DNA of 64,000 bases from Tritrichomonas musculus. Its lineage: Eukaryota; Parabasalia; Tritrichomonadida; Tritrichomonadidae. Of the stretch, positions 19,001 to 28,120 are shown one piece after another. The translations under genes were made by a program, and so were the position numbers. Numbering within the stretch: the first letter of the stretch is position 1; each line of letters begins with the position of its first letter. The notes below the pieces were generated by a model. The model was not told the origin of the DNA, searched no databases, and was given only the letters and a program-made list of their open reading frames with translations. The stretch lies in NCBI GenBank assembly GCA_039105265.1, contig JAPFFF010000037.1, forward strand, positions 62,001 to 126,000, in the 5' to 3' direction.

Positions 19001-21910
19001 ATGCGTCCATGTATGAGGAGTAAAAATGTAATTAAATGATCCAGTAATTTTTTGTCCAATATATCCAATTTCAAATGCTAATTGAGAGTTCTTAAAGAAA
19101 AGTGAAAAATGAACATTTCTCAGTTCAAACGAGAATAGAACTCCGAAATAATCGGGTTTTTCAGTTAAATCGATTTCAATGAAAAATGTAAAACAATAGA
19201 ATTTTGGAACTTGAACTGTTGGCAAATAAATCATTCCATTTGATTTATCGAGATTATAAAAAGAATAAGGCGAATCAAAAGGCGATTGGAACAAAAATAA
19301 AAGAGTTTTAAGAAGATCAACTGTGAAATATGGACGAAAGTCTCCTTTCAAAGAAGAGAAATTGTGGAAGAATGATAAAGCATCACGACTCTTTAATGAG
19401 TGAGCCGCTAATGATGAAAAAAGTGCAAGAACTGAATCAAACGTAGAACTTCTTTCTGTCATTTCATGATATTCTTCAAAAGTTGAAATTAAAGCAGATG
19501 GAAAGTTACTGTTGTTAACTTCTAGAGCTGATTTCAAGTCATTATCACAACAATTTTGAATATAATTAATAAACCTAAGGAAAGCTTCTTCGTTTGGTCT
19601 CAGAAGCTTGTAGATTAATGTTAAAGGTGATGCATTCATAATTCGTCTAACTTTGCTATATTGTGAATTTGATGAATTATTATTTATCATACTTTCATCA
19701 TTAAAAACAAAAGACCATAAAAGTTCAAAGAATTCATCCGGAATGTTACTTTCAAATATAGAAATTGCCAATGGGTAAATTTTTGAGAAAAGATCAATTT
19801 CATATAAATAATCAGCAATATCTCCTTGAATAAGAGTGCATTTACGAGCGATATTAAGTAATAAATACATATTTTCTTTGCTATTTAAGAATGATACATA
19901 ATTTACCAATGCCGGAAAGAAATTTGTATGAAGAAAAACTCCTGCAATTGTTTCGGTATTTTGTTCAAACGAACTAGAAATAATTTGCATGATTTGAGTT
20001 GAAATAGGTTGGAACTTTTCATTTTGTAAAGCTTTTTTCAAAATTTTTTGGAAAAAGGTAAAAATGGTTGATACACTTCTGTCTTGCTTTTTCAAAACTA
20101 AAAGTGAATCAAATATGAAATGATATGCAAACTCGTTTGTTGAACTTTCTAAAAACATCAGAAGGAGACTGTTTACAAATAATGGGGAAATGTATAGAAT
20201 TGATTTATAATGCTCATTGCTTAAAAGAAATGCAACATAACGAAGAAACATTAAACGCACTTTAGAAATATGATGTTTCATGTGATTATGAGATAATGAA
20301 GCGGCAAGATGAGTATTTTGAAGATATTGTAGTAAATGAGATAATCTTTGATCATAAAAAATAGGAGTGAAATAATGGCTGGTTTCTTCTGGAAAAATTG
20401 AACAACATCCTATAATTAAATTATTCAATTGCTCATCCATCTCAAGTTGTATGATTGATATTTCATATCTTGAAAACAGCGTTCCAATGAAAAACTGATT
20501 TTGTTGTCGATTTTTTAAAATATATAAATAAAGAGAACTCATAAATTCTTTGTATTCACTACATTTAAGAGTATCAAATGTTAATTCAAGCATCGTGTCA
20601 AAAAATCCAATTTTAACAAGATCATCAGTAGCATTTGGATAATTTTTGGTTATATATTCTCTTCCCCACATCAAAAGAAAAGTAGTTGCTGAAAATGTTG
20701 GCTCTCTTCGGAAAAAAAACATAATTTTTTTCATGTATTGAATATGGCCTGATTTTGGATTCAATTTACAAAAAATGAAAATCGCTTCAAGAAATGATTT
20801 AAAATAGCTGCATTGATAAAAGGAAGGCAAGTCAGCAGGCGGATTAAATGATGAGCAATTACCAGCTTGATTAGAGACATTACTTTGTAATGAAATCTGA
20901 TGAGTTACTGGTTCATCAAATGTTGATATATTTAATATATCTTCATCTGTGAATTGCTGATCTGGATCAACAAAAAAATCAGACTTTTTTTTGGCTTCTT
21001 TATCAATTGAAATACCAGCATTTGATATAACAAAAACAAAAAATTTTGAAAACATCTCGAAATTTTGATAATTGAATAAAAATTCAGAAAATTGTGGATT
21101 CTTTTCGTAAATTCTAGAAATTAATTTCAGAATATCAATTTGTACAGGAATCGAGTAATTTGATTCGAAAAATTTGAGTAAGTAAATCAAAAGAGCTCCA
21201 TAGTTAAATATTTGGGATTTAAAACAGTCCAAATTACTTAAAGTTATTTTTAATAATTGCTCAAGCAAATAATTTTGTTCTTCTATAGGTTTTTTATCAG
21301 GATTAATTGGAAATGAAAGAAGAATAGTTAAAAAATATTCAATAAAATATGGATATGATTTTTCAATATTTTTGATATCTTCATTGTTAAATATTTTCAA
21401 GACAGTATTTGCCATTTCAAAGTATAATTGTGATTCTTCATTATCATCAGTAAATTGAATTTCTTTAAAATATTCAGAAATTGTTGCAAGTGAAAAAGAA
21501 ACTGTAGCAGCAAAAAGTTCGATTAATAACTCATCAAACATAGATTGGCTTTCTTCAGTTGTTAGTTCATTAATTATATTTAAAATTTCACGAATTATAT
21601 TAATTCTTTCTATTGAATCATATTGGCCTGAAAAAAATGACAGCGCATAAAGTTTTCGAAGATAAATAACAATTGATGAATCGGGATTTTCGATTTTTAA
21701 TAGATGAGCAAAGTCAAATAAAACTGAAAGAAGATTTATATTAGATAAATCTTTTGAAGATTTTATGACTAAATCAGCAATATCAGGATCGTAGGAAATA
21801 AGCGGCTGCTCTGAATCAGTACTTATCGAAAAGACAGAAACGCATGAATCTATTATAAATTCATCTGCCCATACAGGTCTATCTGTTAAAAAATTTGGAT
21901 CAAAATTCAT
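13052..21910 (-). CDS. Giant BEACH-domain protein (LamG/ConA - PH - BEACH - WD40)
   Basis: The 2952-residue protein has the architecture of the neurobeachin/LvsA/WDFY3/LYST group. Residues 1-880 are helical (armadillo-like). Residues about 890-1080 resemble a concanavalin A-like lectin fold ('FYCFTFFIEIDL', 'HTWTHIAITYQNGNIILYVHG'). More helical repeats follow. The PH-BEACH domain is at about 2080-2185 ('IVLKADANRITMKKVYKGIF'), and BEACH at about 2200-2460 with 'FDYLMKLNLLAGRTYNDLSQ' followed by 'YPVFPWV'. C-terminal WD40 repeats begin at about 2595 ('HTKRITAIAVSN...CTVVLWRN'). BEACH proteins organise membrane traffic, lysosome-related organelles or autophagy; the exact subclass is unclear. 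No FYVE domain is seen at the C-terminus. An Asn/Asp-rich linker interrupts the propeller. The ATG at 21908-21910 follows an Inr-like TCATAAT. Confidence 0.9.
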   Translation of the reverse strand: MNFDPNFLTDRPVWADEFIIDSCVSVFSISTDSEQPLISYDPDIADLVIKSSKDLSNINLLSVLFDFAHLLKIENPDSSIVIYLRKLYALSFFSGQYDSIERINIIREILNIINELTTEESQSMFDELLIELFAATVSFSLATISEYFKEIQFTDDNEESQLYFEMANTVLKIFNNEDIKNIEKSYPYFIEYFLTILLSFPINPDKKPIEEQNYLLEQLLKITLSNLDCFKSQIFNYGALLIYLLKFFESNYSIPVQIDILKLISRIYEKNPQFSEFLFNYQNFEMFSKFFVFVISNAGISIDKEAKKKSDFFVDPDQQFTDEDILNISTFDEPVTHQISLQSNVSNQAGNCSSFNPPADLPSFYQCSYFKSFLEAIFIFCKLNPKSGHIQYMKKIMFFFRREPTFSATTFLLMWGREYITKNYPNATDDLVKIGFFDTMLELTFDTLKCSEYKEFMSSLYLYILKNRQQNQFFIGTLFSRYEISIIQLEMDEQLNNLIIGCCSIFPEETSHYFTPIFYDQRLSHLLQYLQNTHLAASLSHNHMKHHISKVRLMFLRYVAFLLSNEHYKSILYISPLFVNSLLLMFLESSTNEFAYHFIFDSLLVLKKQDRSVSTIFTFFQKILKKALQNEKFQPISTQIMQIISSSFEQNTETIAGVFLHTNFFPALVNYVSFLNSKENMYLLLNIARKCTLIQGDIADYLYEIDLFSKIYPLAISIFESNIPDEFFELLWSFVFNDESMINNNSSNSQYSKVRRIMNASPLTLIYKLLRPNEEAFLRFINYIQNCCDNDLKSALEVNNSNFPSALISTFEEYHEMTERSSTFDSVLALFSSLAAHSLKSRDALSFFHNFSSLKGDFRPYFTVDLLKTLLFLFQSPFDSPYSFYNLDKSNGMIYLPTVQVPKFYCFTFFIEIDLTEKPDYFGVLFSFELRNVHFSLFFKNSQLAFEIGYIGQKITGSFNYIFTPHTWTHIAITYQNGNIILYVHGKEQANLKVSNIIFPEGEMKSYLARNVSCNIGNFGFLRHVLNSQIIKLLSLFPKTAVTSFMPAEISDFSFDMSQLFSGEIYQNSIYLYNSAISSSKNSSVNLAYVRRIENQMKIDGLIYGYSPQAKDILRSIGGAAAILPIFAQIDQPLMPKPGEEISYKHDPIFLPFLIQVLTSYLKDSPSNQEDFATMNGFMVISYLLSRSKLQNITPQVIEMLKRLYKEIIVPRLAYQMLEYIFLDIRLWIYLPIDLQMSVYRSIFDIFNSSSTEKKRWFVWALPFNKILYIMRVFFWSKYSDDEICLYNQPKINKITQLAEGERPTNTLGIRDLFWTIAQSVFSMSFNNKSASAICFLSFDQNDPQFSVETLSFLLYLLRVKNPIMITALIAQHYTFEKFFSLLASNSEEICCQCIHIFILLHYLDPKSKEILFKPYSETEWIALIMATMNTKPLTSIFADVIYGYLYGFFDISQNVVIPNIRISKLNLPITSGYKFAYLELFPLAMMIIADLPDEVSSKYLMTIDRTVAVEVPKFTKLPEWDLPFIMFLIHRVPTSQDKFDNSSHICLHTLCSLYALLVNDGTISDLPNYIINASCRIGQDFSHILRHVYTYFFDIFIIKQPLQEQQFRQHQRQNFYYQQQPSQSHFQHVEPTIAYSIFLQVFEFLFILNSTSNFYLPPFSVTVAEFDVDPIDGGGYFPSDDENGDHINSSSENNYTGTTRVTFQELHRNKWNAAVPDVQLCYSTRTMDNGAWIDTELAQRLLHAFSLYPEVFNLKYKPSQMHPLFMYSFVLGIGLQHQFPAFERYIKFLMPRIPTDRGINDIQYQSFLNYLSGIVKVYLFTGTTHQSHFYLLQHANAYHQVIQSRLKQPSQMGQNMNEFDHNFSKKPYNFAHVVIEKFSTIEISMMKYSQKIQRELLKLYSHQSETIAKVSAHFASLNPTDSRIHLSVNNEQVKLQLHQFALSIKTKQRESMKVYRTLWRSLSSEGGPWCPIGNAPVVHWKLEQLQPLSMVRGRFVINYNFSDHKDASLLRDLGKVEDAQNLYNEHLKRIRLSEFTGNHSLITIGVDHDEENKYDLHEQGGGSTTDEMMMPIISSATDNIVLKADANRITMKKVYKGIFLFTNTFLTFNCSDSAKKSVSVPLVSITHIFTRRYLLMDSAIEVFTSSLKSYMFDFPAGQRHKILEELKKFGLPNLVFLQTCDADAQPLLEKIKNKWQSGEISNFDYLMKLNLLAGRTYNDLSQYPVFPWVISDYKSEQLNLDDPQIYRDLSAPIGTLNEDRLQSLLSRRALNTTELDYLYGSFYSSSAVVVGYLIRIEPFTSLHIELQAGRFDVPNRLFNSIPKAWDSVSKAPMDFRELIPEFFYMPEFLVNSNHFDLGVSDTNDVELPPWASSARDFITKNRAALESKYVSAMLPRWIDLIFGVLSRGEESVSVNNVFSPYFFETAITPEVLEDPKQLKFIQEYAACFGHAPRQLFFEPHKSKKFNLMRPPITTFGHKYFILFDVKNPILSLEVIDSRKQKTRRNTDPNQTLKAVLPNFIQIVDSNFDAILYNMSDRNMKRVQLLLNSAIKYDNVKIMTSTVQTKNGFSYSAVPWDNAITISTLTSGAPIHVKRAHTKRITAIAVSNGYYATASLDCTVVLWRNHLSVPQIPMSIMTKHSNCISCIAINENIDLCVSASRNGEIITQSVITGNFIRKIAVRLDSNSEFSPKIAINRAQVPSSSSEMSSSVQDFQSASSINVISTDSNDIIGTQVISNEDNINNPNNNDSNDNNINNDNNNDIIDTQIISNGNDNSNVNNNNDNANVNNNNNSNNNDNNNNNGSSNRKIISASSRISVVNSSIFDSNYSSIVVSEPTSIIIFDSGTICVSFAQSDRDTVYVFDQNLEEITHVQLESSLQCWTALEWPDENDYMFAALKSGGLVIYKLPNFELIWSESKVDFVVTRLAVVKNPLQIIFGTTNGQIISLPFQEK
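13486..13735 (-). repeat. Coding low-complexity tract, Asn/Asp-rich linker inside the WD40 region
   Basis: Within the BEACH gene, about 80 codons are almost only AAT/AAC/GAT plus Ser. The tract includes a duplicated phrase, 'DIIGTQVISN' and 'DIIDTQIISN', about 35 residues apart. It lies between two propeller blades and probably forms a disordered loop expanded by slippage and small duplication. Confidence 0.8.
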
Positions 21911-22528
21911 TTGTATTATGAGAAATCACAAAATTAGTGTAGGAAATTTAATGATATTCGGTGAAGAAAATTTCTTTGAAATATAAATTGAAAAAGAAAT
22001 TGAAAAATTCATATCAAATTGAATAAAAGATTAAAATAATGATATTATAATGCTCATCAATTATTTTTTTTAGCATTTTAAGAATTTTAATTATAAAAAT
22101 AGTGTATTTAATATATTTTCATTTTTTTGGTGACTAAAATTAAAAAAAAAATATTTGATTATAACATTTATTAATGCTAGCATATATCAATAGTTTAATT
22201 ACTTTTTATTGATAATACTTTGGGATATAATACTGATTATTTTATAAAAAAACGTTATTCCAATTATTTTAATGAAATTTATAAAACTCATTTTTATCTT
22301 CCTATAACTAATAAATCATTTATATGTAAAATCGATATAGATTTGATTTTACTTTAATAAAAACTAATTATTTATCCTTGAATAATTTTCTGAATGAAGA
22401 TACGTAGAAGCAAAATTAAATCAAAAAATCACTTTGAAAAATGAATACATATTCAAATTAGGGGAAGTTCCTCGCAATTCAATTTTCAATAGGCTTATTA
22501 TTTAACATCAAAATAAATATTTGCTTTG
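21911..22528. other. Divergent intergenic region between BEACH and RPA1 genes
   Basis: This 618-bp AT-rich spacer separates two gene starts. Beyond the Inr-like motif next to the BEACH gene I see no ORF, RNA gene or strong repeat. Confidence 0.6.
21915..21921 (-). promoter_or_regulatory. Candidate initiator (Inr), TCATAAT
   Basis: On the minus strand TCATAAT sits with its A nine bases upstream of the BEACH-gene ATG. It fits TCA-Y-W, the trichomonad initiator; it is short, so support is modest. Confidence 0.4.
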
Positions 22529-24586
22529 ATGGATTCTGCTCCAAAACTATCCAGAGGATCTATTCACAGCATAATGGTACTTGGTGAAAGGCCTCAGAAT
22601 TCCATTCTTCAAATTACTCTTATTAAAGAAATGGCATCAAAAACTTCACATAAAAAATATAGAATTCAGCTTTCTGATGGCGAATATTACACTGCAGCAA
22701 TATTGAGTAGTCAGTTAAATTCAAAAATTGAATCAGGTGACATTAAATTATACACTGTTGTTATTTTAAGTGAATTTAATTTGACACCAACACTAGATAA
22801 GCAATTATTAATTGCCATAAATGTTGAACCAATTTTACCATTTCCATCAATAATTGGAAATCCTAAAAATATAATTTCGATCTCTCAAGAAAATTCTCAA
22901 ACACTTAATATTCAATCTCAAAATCAGCATGAACAAGATATTAGGCAAAATGAGGAAATTGATTCCAACTATTTAAATTCAAATGATAGGCATAATGAAA
23001 CAGATAATCAGTTTTCTGATAATGCCAATACCAATGAATTGAATCATGAACAAAATCGGTCAGATATAAGTGCAGGCAATTACATATCTAATAATCAACC
23101 ACCTACAGAAATTCAAAATTTTATAAATTCAAGTAGTAGTTCATCTTCTCAAAAAACATTTTCACCTCCTCTTCCTTCGCATTTATCTGATCAAAATAAA
23201 AACAAAAATCATGGTGCATTACAAAAACATCTCTCTAATTTTTTTAATGCTACTCAAAATACAGCCAAAAAGCATGCATATTTAGGAATTGATAATTTAC
23301 ATCCATATATTGCATCCTGGGTAATACTTGCTCGTGTAGTTATGAAAGGATCTGTTTTTAATTTCAATGGTCGTGATGGGAAGCCAGGAAAACTTTTAAA
23401 TATCACATTAAAAGATAAGACAGGATCCGAAATACGTGGAACATTTTTTAATGAGCAGGTTGTAGAATTTGAACATATAGTTGAGGCTGACAAAGTATAT
23501 CAAATAAGTGGAGGCCTTATTAAAGAAAAAAATTCTAGATTTAACTCAACACTTCATGACTATGAAATAAGTTTTAATTCCTCAACAAAATTTCTACCAA
23601 TGCCAGATGATCAAACCATAGGAAAATTAACATATAGATTTAGAAAGTTAGCAGACTTACCAAATGTTTCACCAAAATCATCTGTTGATATTATTGCATA
23701 TATTATTACAGTTAATGAATTACAATCTGTAACATTAAAAGACAACAAAACTACAGAAAAAAGAGATATAATTATTTGCGATGATTCTAATGTGAAATGC
23801 GATATGACACTTTGGGACAAAGAAGCCCGAGATTTTCCAACCGAAGGAGGCTTTATAGTTGCTTTTAAAGATGCAAAGCTATCCGATTTTAAAGGAAGAA
23901 CATTATCCTCACCATCTAATTTGATCCTCAATCCGACTTTTCCTGAAGCATATCAAATTCAGAGTTGGATAAATAATAACCAAATAAACAATGATTTTGA
24001 CTTTAATAAAATGGCCACTATTTCTAACGGGGGTGATATTTCTAGATCATATCTTTATCTGTCGCAAATTAACGACCTTGAGCTTGGAACTCATGAAAAA
24101 CCAGATTATGGAACAGCAATAGTTACAGTTTCTGATGTAATGCTGAATAGAAGGATTTATTATGCTGCTTGTCCAAATCCTGAATGCAAATTCAAAGGGC
24201 TAACAATAACAGATGCTCAATCTTATTTTTGCGAAAGATGTCAGAGAATTATAGAAAGTCCAGCATATAGGTACTTATTTTCAATAAAAGTACAAGATTT
24301 TACAGGATCAACTTTCATGAGCTTACTTGGAGATGATCAGATTGGAGCAATATTTACTGGTAAAACAGCAGCTGAATGGCACGATGAAACAGAAAGTATG
24401 GATGAAAATGATATCAGACAATTTTTCCAGGACAAGTTCTTCATGACTTTGAAACTTCGTTGTCGAATAAAAAATGACCAATTTAACGGTAAAAGTTTTG
24501 TTAAGACTAATGTATTTTCTGCTCAAAAATTAGATTATGCAGATGGTGCCAAATTTTTTGCGAATGAAATCAATAAATTTTCATGA
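22529..24586 (+). CDS. RPA1: Replication protein A large subunit (RPA1/RFA1)
   Basis: The 685-residue protein is the single-strand-DNA-binding large subunit of RPA, acting in nuclear replication and repair. Residues 1-115 fit the N-terminal OB fold (DBD-F: 'YRIQLSDGEYYTAAILSSQL'). A polar N/Q/S-rich linker covers about 115-255. DBD-A begins at about 258 ('HPYIASWVILARVVMKG', 'GRDGKPGKLLNITLKDKTG') and DBD-B at about 370-480 ('SVDIIAYIITVNEL', 'CDMTLWDKEARDF'). DBD-C at about 510-680 has the zinc ribbon 'CPNPEC' plus 'FCERC'. Length and order are those of the family. A TTG sits directly before the ATG in frame; I start at the ATG. An AATAAA follows the stop within about 25 bases. The gene is convergent with the SAC9-like gene. 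Confidence 0.95.
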   Translation: MDSAPKLSRGSIHSIMVLGERPQNSILQITLIKEMASKTSHKKYRIQLSDGEYYTAAILSSQLNSKIESGDIKLYTVVILSEFNLTPTLDKQLLIAINVEPILPFPSIIGNPKNIISISQENSQTLNIQSQNQHEQDIRQNEEIDSNYLNSNDRHNETDNQFSDNANTNELNHEQNRSDISAGNYISNNQPPTEIQNFINSSSSSSSQKTFSPPLPSHLSDQNKNKNHGALQKHLSNFFNATQNTAKKHAYLGIDNLHPYIASWVILARVVMKGSVFNFNGRDGKPGKLLNITLKDKTGSEIRGTFFNEQVVEFEHIVEADKVYQISGGLIKEKNSRFNSTLHDYEISFNSSTKFLPMPDDQTIGKLTYRFRKLADLPNVSPKSSVDIIAYIITVNELQSVTLKDNKTTEKRDIIICDDSNVKCDMTLWDKEARDFPTEGGFIVAFKDAKLSDFKGRTLSSPSNLILNPTFPEAYQIQSWINNNQINNDFDFNKMATISNGGDISRSYLYLSQINDLELGTHEKPDYGTAIVTVSDVMLNRRIYYAACPNPECKFKGLTITDAQSYFCERCQRIIESPAYRYLFSIKVQDFTGSTFMSLLGDDQIGAIFTGKTAAEWHDETESMDENDIRQFFQDKFFMTLKLRCRIKNDQFNGKSFVKTNVFSAQKLDYADGAKFFANEINKFS

Positions 24587-24895
24587 ATTTTACATTTTGT
24601 TATTCAATAAAAATATATTTATTACATCATTCTATTCTTGTCTTTATAATACTATTTGAACCATTTAATTGAAATTGACTCAAAATGAATAAATTAGGTC
24701 AAAAGAACCTAAGATAATTATTGTACTTGCAGTAATAACACAAAAACAAAACCAGGTTTATGAATTCATTAGTTAATATATAATATTAATATTTATCTAA
24801 TAAACTTGCCAAATATCAAATAAATCATACAATAAGTAAAAAAAAAAAAAAAAAAAAATATCTTTTGAAATCTATATACTGCAACACTAATAGTT
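24587..24895. other. Convergent intergenic region with A22 run
   Basis: This 309-bp spacer lies between two converging gene ends. It holds an A run of 22 (24838-24859) close to the 3' end of the minus-strand SAC gene. Nothing else is evident. Confidence 0.6.
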
Positions 24896-27800
24896 TTACT
24901 TAACGACAAATTTAATATTATGTGGCTTTAAATTAGGAGTTCGATCGCAATAGAAAACACAAATTTTATCAGCTTTTGTACCTTTTTCACCTCCAATATT
25001 ATACCAAAGCTTGGAACCATGAGAAGCCTCAGGCAAAATTACATGAGTTGATTCAATAAATTGATCCTTCTTATAGAAGGCCAAATAAAATGAAAGAGGA
25101 GAAGAAGCGCCTCTAGAAACAACAACTTCAACCTGCATTTCAACAATTTTCAGCACTTTTATAAGTTTAAATGTTTCTGTTCGAGAAGCTGAATCATAAT
25201 TCCAATCAATAATTGGTGGTGAAACGGTTTGTCTAGTAATAAATTTTTCAGGCTCGTGAACTTTGACCTCTTCGAGAGGAAATTCAGTTCGAATGAAATG
25301 TGCTCTTATTCTGGTTAAGACGGCTTCATCATCGACGGCTTTCAAATAGAATTTTAATCTCTGTGTAATAGGTTGTTCTTTAAATCTATATTCAACTTCA
25401 TCTTCATTCAATCTTTTCATTTCAAGTTGATTCTTATTTTCATCAAAAATAGCAATGTTGTCGCATTTTGTTTCAACAACAAATCTGAGAACAATGGCTT
25501 GTTGAACAATGAATAATTCTAATTCTTTTTCTTCGTCTTTTTCGAGCTTTTGATGGCCTCCTGTGGCCCAAAGAAGAGAAGATTCTTCATTAATGTATGC
25601 AGAAGTAGCTTCGTTTGTTAATGCTTGGTTCTTTTCCATTAGTTCAAGAGATGGTGGAGTCATTTCAAAATGAGGAAGAGGAAGTTCTTCAGGATAATAT
25701 TCTTCTTCATAAGCTAAAGTAATTCCAGCCAATATTTCGGCCTTTTCATTGCAATTTGAACAAACACAGAAGCAATCTTTAAGATCTTTATCACTTTGTT
25801 GTGGTTTGTATTGCATAATGAGACTTGGAAGCTTCTTTGCCATGCAGTAATAATATTTTGGTGCATTGTTTTCAATGGGCTGCTTGCAAAATGCACAAAA
25901 TCCAGCTTTCGGCGTGGGTGCTGCTATAAGTTGCGATCTAGGATCTAATAACCAAGGTGATATACATCTTTCAAGGGCGAGTTGGTTTCTGATTGCTTCA
26001 TGAACACTGAGAGTGATACGGATTTTTTCGAGATTAAGGACTTCATCTAGATTCATTGATGAATGGATGAAGTCTTCGAATTTTTCGATGAAGTTTTCTT
26101 TGTTTGCATCGTCATATTCGCGAACTTGATGTGTAATCATTGTAGGAACACGACAGTAAATAGACCTTCCTTCAATTCGCATATATCCAATTGAAAATTT
26201 ATTATCTTCAGTATCAAATTTGAATTGTAAAAATCTGATATATTTTGCAGGAATTGATTCAAGTCCCCATCTGACTGAATTTGATGGTCTAAATCGAAGC
26301 CATGTTGATTGCTCAACCATTGGAAGGGTTAAATGGAGAATTGGTTCCATGTGCTTAAGGTCCATACCGCCAATGACAGTAATCCCATTAAGTTTCTGGT
26401 TTGCGGGAAACATTAGAATCATGAACGAAAAAATGACCATTGGAGTTGGAAGGCAAATAAGCGATTCTTTTGAGGAAATTTCTATTTGATCTTTCGATGG
26501 TTGAAAGATAGCTCGTGGAAATTGGGTATCATCAGTGTGAGGGACAATAAATAAATGATTTGAACCTAATCTATGGAACCATGTTAATTCAGGAGGATTT
26601 GTCCAAAGTTCAATTAATTTTTGACGGACAGGATCATTGACAACATTCTGCATTCTTCTTTGTAAAGTAATATTTGTATCTGATTGCGTTACAACGATCG
26701 ATGGTGAAAATTTCTTGATTGCATTGACCTTAATTGCTGGAGTGTTAGTATATAAACGAGAAACAACATTTCCAGAGCAAACAAATACTTCGGCAAGAAA
26801 ATCAATAATATTTTGATCTATAATTAAATTGGGTTGATTTGGATCTGCGTTAGGTGTATTGGATAAACCAACTTTCATCATTTTACACCATTCAGCAGTA
26901 AATTTCATCGCATAGTAAAAAGTTGCAAGATTTGTTCGATCGAGCGAATCGGCACAGTTAAATCTCATTAAGCCTTGCTGTTGCTGCTCAATAGTGTTTG
27001 GTAATATACCTTCAGTAAAGCCATCACATTCTCCAAGTGGGCCAATGTATGATAAAAAATCCATCATTGCTTCTCCACTTCCATCTGCATGAAGATGCTT
27101 GTTGAGATCAAAAGGAGTAAATAAGACATTTGTAACGCCTTCATCAAAGAGTTTTTCTAAAGCTGTTTTGAAGTAGCCTTTGATCTCATTTTCAGAGTGA
27201 TCTTCTTCAGTTTGAAGCAGAGAAATACATCGAATTGGTATTTCCCCAAATCGGTCAGTCAAATTTTTAAAGTATTCTACTGTTCCATTGAAATATTGCT
27301 CTTTATCAACTCTATGTTTCGGTGAACCAAGTTTAGAAGATAAAGTGGTTTTCCAACGAATTGGTATTGACCCTCTTCGCCATCTTTCTGACCAAAACTT
27401 ATTATCTTTGAAAAAGAGTAATTCGCATTCTACTTCATTTCCAGGTGAATTTTTTTCGTTAAGCCCACGGGCGGCATATCTTGTTCCTGGATTTAAAACT
27501 GATCTTCTAACTACGTGCGCAAGGGTAAAGCCAAATTTATCAAATTTCTTTGAAATGCATACGCCTTGAACTAAATAAACACAAACTTGAGGAATACCAA
27601 GAATTTCAAATGGCTTTCGCCAGCCACAGTTCCAAACAAAACCAAGATCAGGATTATCAATTCCACTAACAGGAAAAAGACGTGTTAAATCATAAGTATC
27701 GCAAATATAGTGGTTGTCGACAGTTTGAAAATCTTCGAAAACTGAATTTTTTGGAGCATTGCGCGCTATTGGAATGTGAATGTAACTGACATGCCTTATT

Positions 27801-28120
27801 GTACGAATCTTGTGGTTAGGTGGAAATACTGCTGTAACTTCTGTTTTATCAATAATGGCAATTGTTGTGGCGTTTTCTGTTGATGCAAGACCGATAAGTC
27901 CTTCACCATGAATTTTACGTTGAGCACCAATATCAGAAAGAGCTTTGAGGGCTATAGAATGGTCTGTGAAAACATCAATAAACGGAACACCTGTATATAA
28001 TGGGTTTCCAGTGATGACATCAACACTAATAACATAAGTTAAGGTCGTGGATGATGGGCTGACAGCAATATACCAAAATCCATCTTGGGAATAGAGAGCA
28101 TCAACAACAGTCGATCTCAT
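24896..28120 (-). CDS. SAC-domain phosphoinositide phosphatase, SAC9-like
   Basis: From the ATG at 28118-28120 the protein has 1074 residues; an in-frame TTG eight codons earlier is not taken as start. The N-terminal half is a Sac domain ('GLIGLASTENATTIAII', 'FGFTLAHVVRRSVLNPGTRY', 'NEVECELLFF', 'SIPIRWKTT'). The catalytic CX5R loop is 'RFNCADSLDRTNLATF', near residue 390, in the CADSLDR form I associate with plant SAC9 rather than the CIDCLDR of Sac1/synaptojanin. The enzyme should remove phosphates from phosphoinositides on membranes. The C-terminal half carries a CxxC...CxxC cluster ('CAFC' and 'CSNC', near residues 740-785), probably a zinc site, and a beta-rich end. No transmembrane segment is seen, unlike Sac1. 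The stop TAA overlaps TAAA. Confidence 0.85.
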   Translation of the reverse strand: MRSTVVDALYSQDGFWYIAVSPSSTTLTYVISVDVITGNPLYTGVPFIDVFTDHSIALKALSDIGAQRKIHGEGLIGLASTENATTIAIIDKTEVTAVFPPNHKIRTIRHVSYIHIPIARNAPKNSVFEDFQTVDNHYICDTYDLTRLFPVSGIDNPDLGFVWNCGWRKPFEILGIPQVCVYLVQGVCISKKFDKFGFTLAHVVRRSVLNPGTRYAARGLNEKNSPGNEVECELLFFKDNKFWSERWRRGSIPIRWKTTLSSKLGSPKHRVDKEQYFNGTVEYFKNLTDRFGEIPIRCISLLQTEEDHSENEIKGYFKTALEKLFDEGVTNVLFTPFDLNKHLHADGSGEAMMDFLSYIGPLGECDGFTEGILPNTIEQQQQGLMRFNCADSLDRTNLATFYYAMKFTAEWCKMMKVGLSNTPNADPNQPNLIIDQNIIDFLAEVFVCSGNVVSRLYTNTPAIKVNAIKKFSPSIVVTQSDTNITLQRRMQNVVNDPVRQKLIELWTNPPELTWFHRLGSNHLFIVPHTDDTQFPRAIFQPSKDQIEISSKESLICLPTPMVIFSFMILMFPANQKLNGITVIGGMDLKHMEPILHLTLPMVEQSTWLRFRPSNSVRWGLESIPAKYIRFLQFKFDTEDNKFSIGYMRIEGRSIYCRVPTMITHQVREYDDANKENFIEKFEDFIHSSMNLDEVLNLEKIRITLSVHEAIRNQLALERCISPWLLDPRSQLIAAPTPKAGFCAFCKQPIENNAPKYYYCMAKKLPSLIMQYKPQQSDKDLKDCFCVCSNCNEKAEILAGITLAYEEEYYPEELPLPHFEMTPPSLELMEKNQALTNEATSAYINEESSLLWATGGHQKLEKDEEKELELFIVQQAIVLRFVVETKCDNIAIFDENKNQLEMKRLNEDEVEYRFKEQPITQRLKFYLKAVDDEAVLTRIRAHFIRTEFPLEEVKVHEPEKFITRQTVSPPIIDWNYDSASRTETFKLIKVLKIVEMQVEVVVSRGASSPLSFYLAFYKKDQFIESTHVILPEASHGSKLWYNIGGEKGTKADKICVFYCDRTPNLKPHNIKFVVK

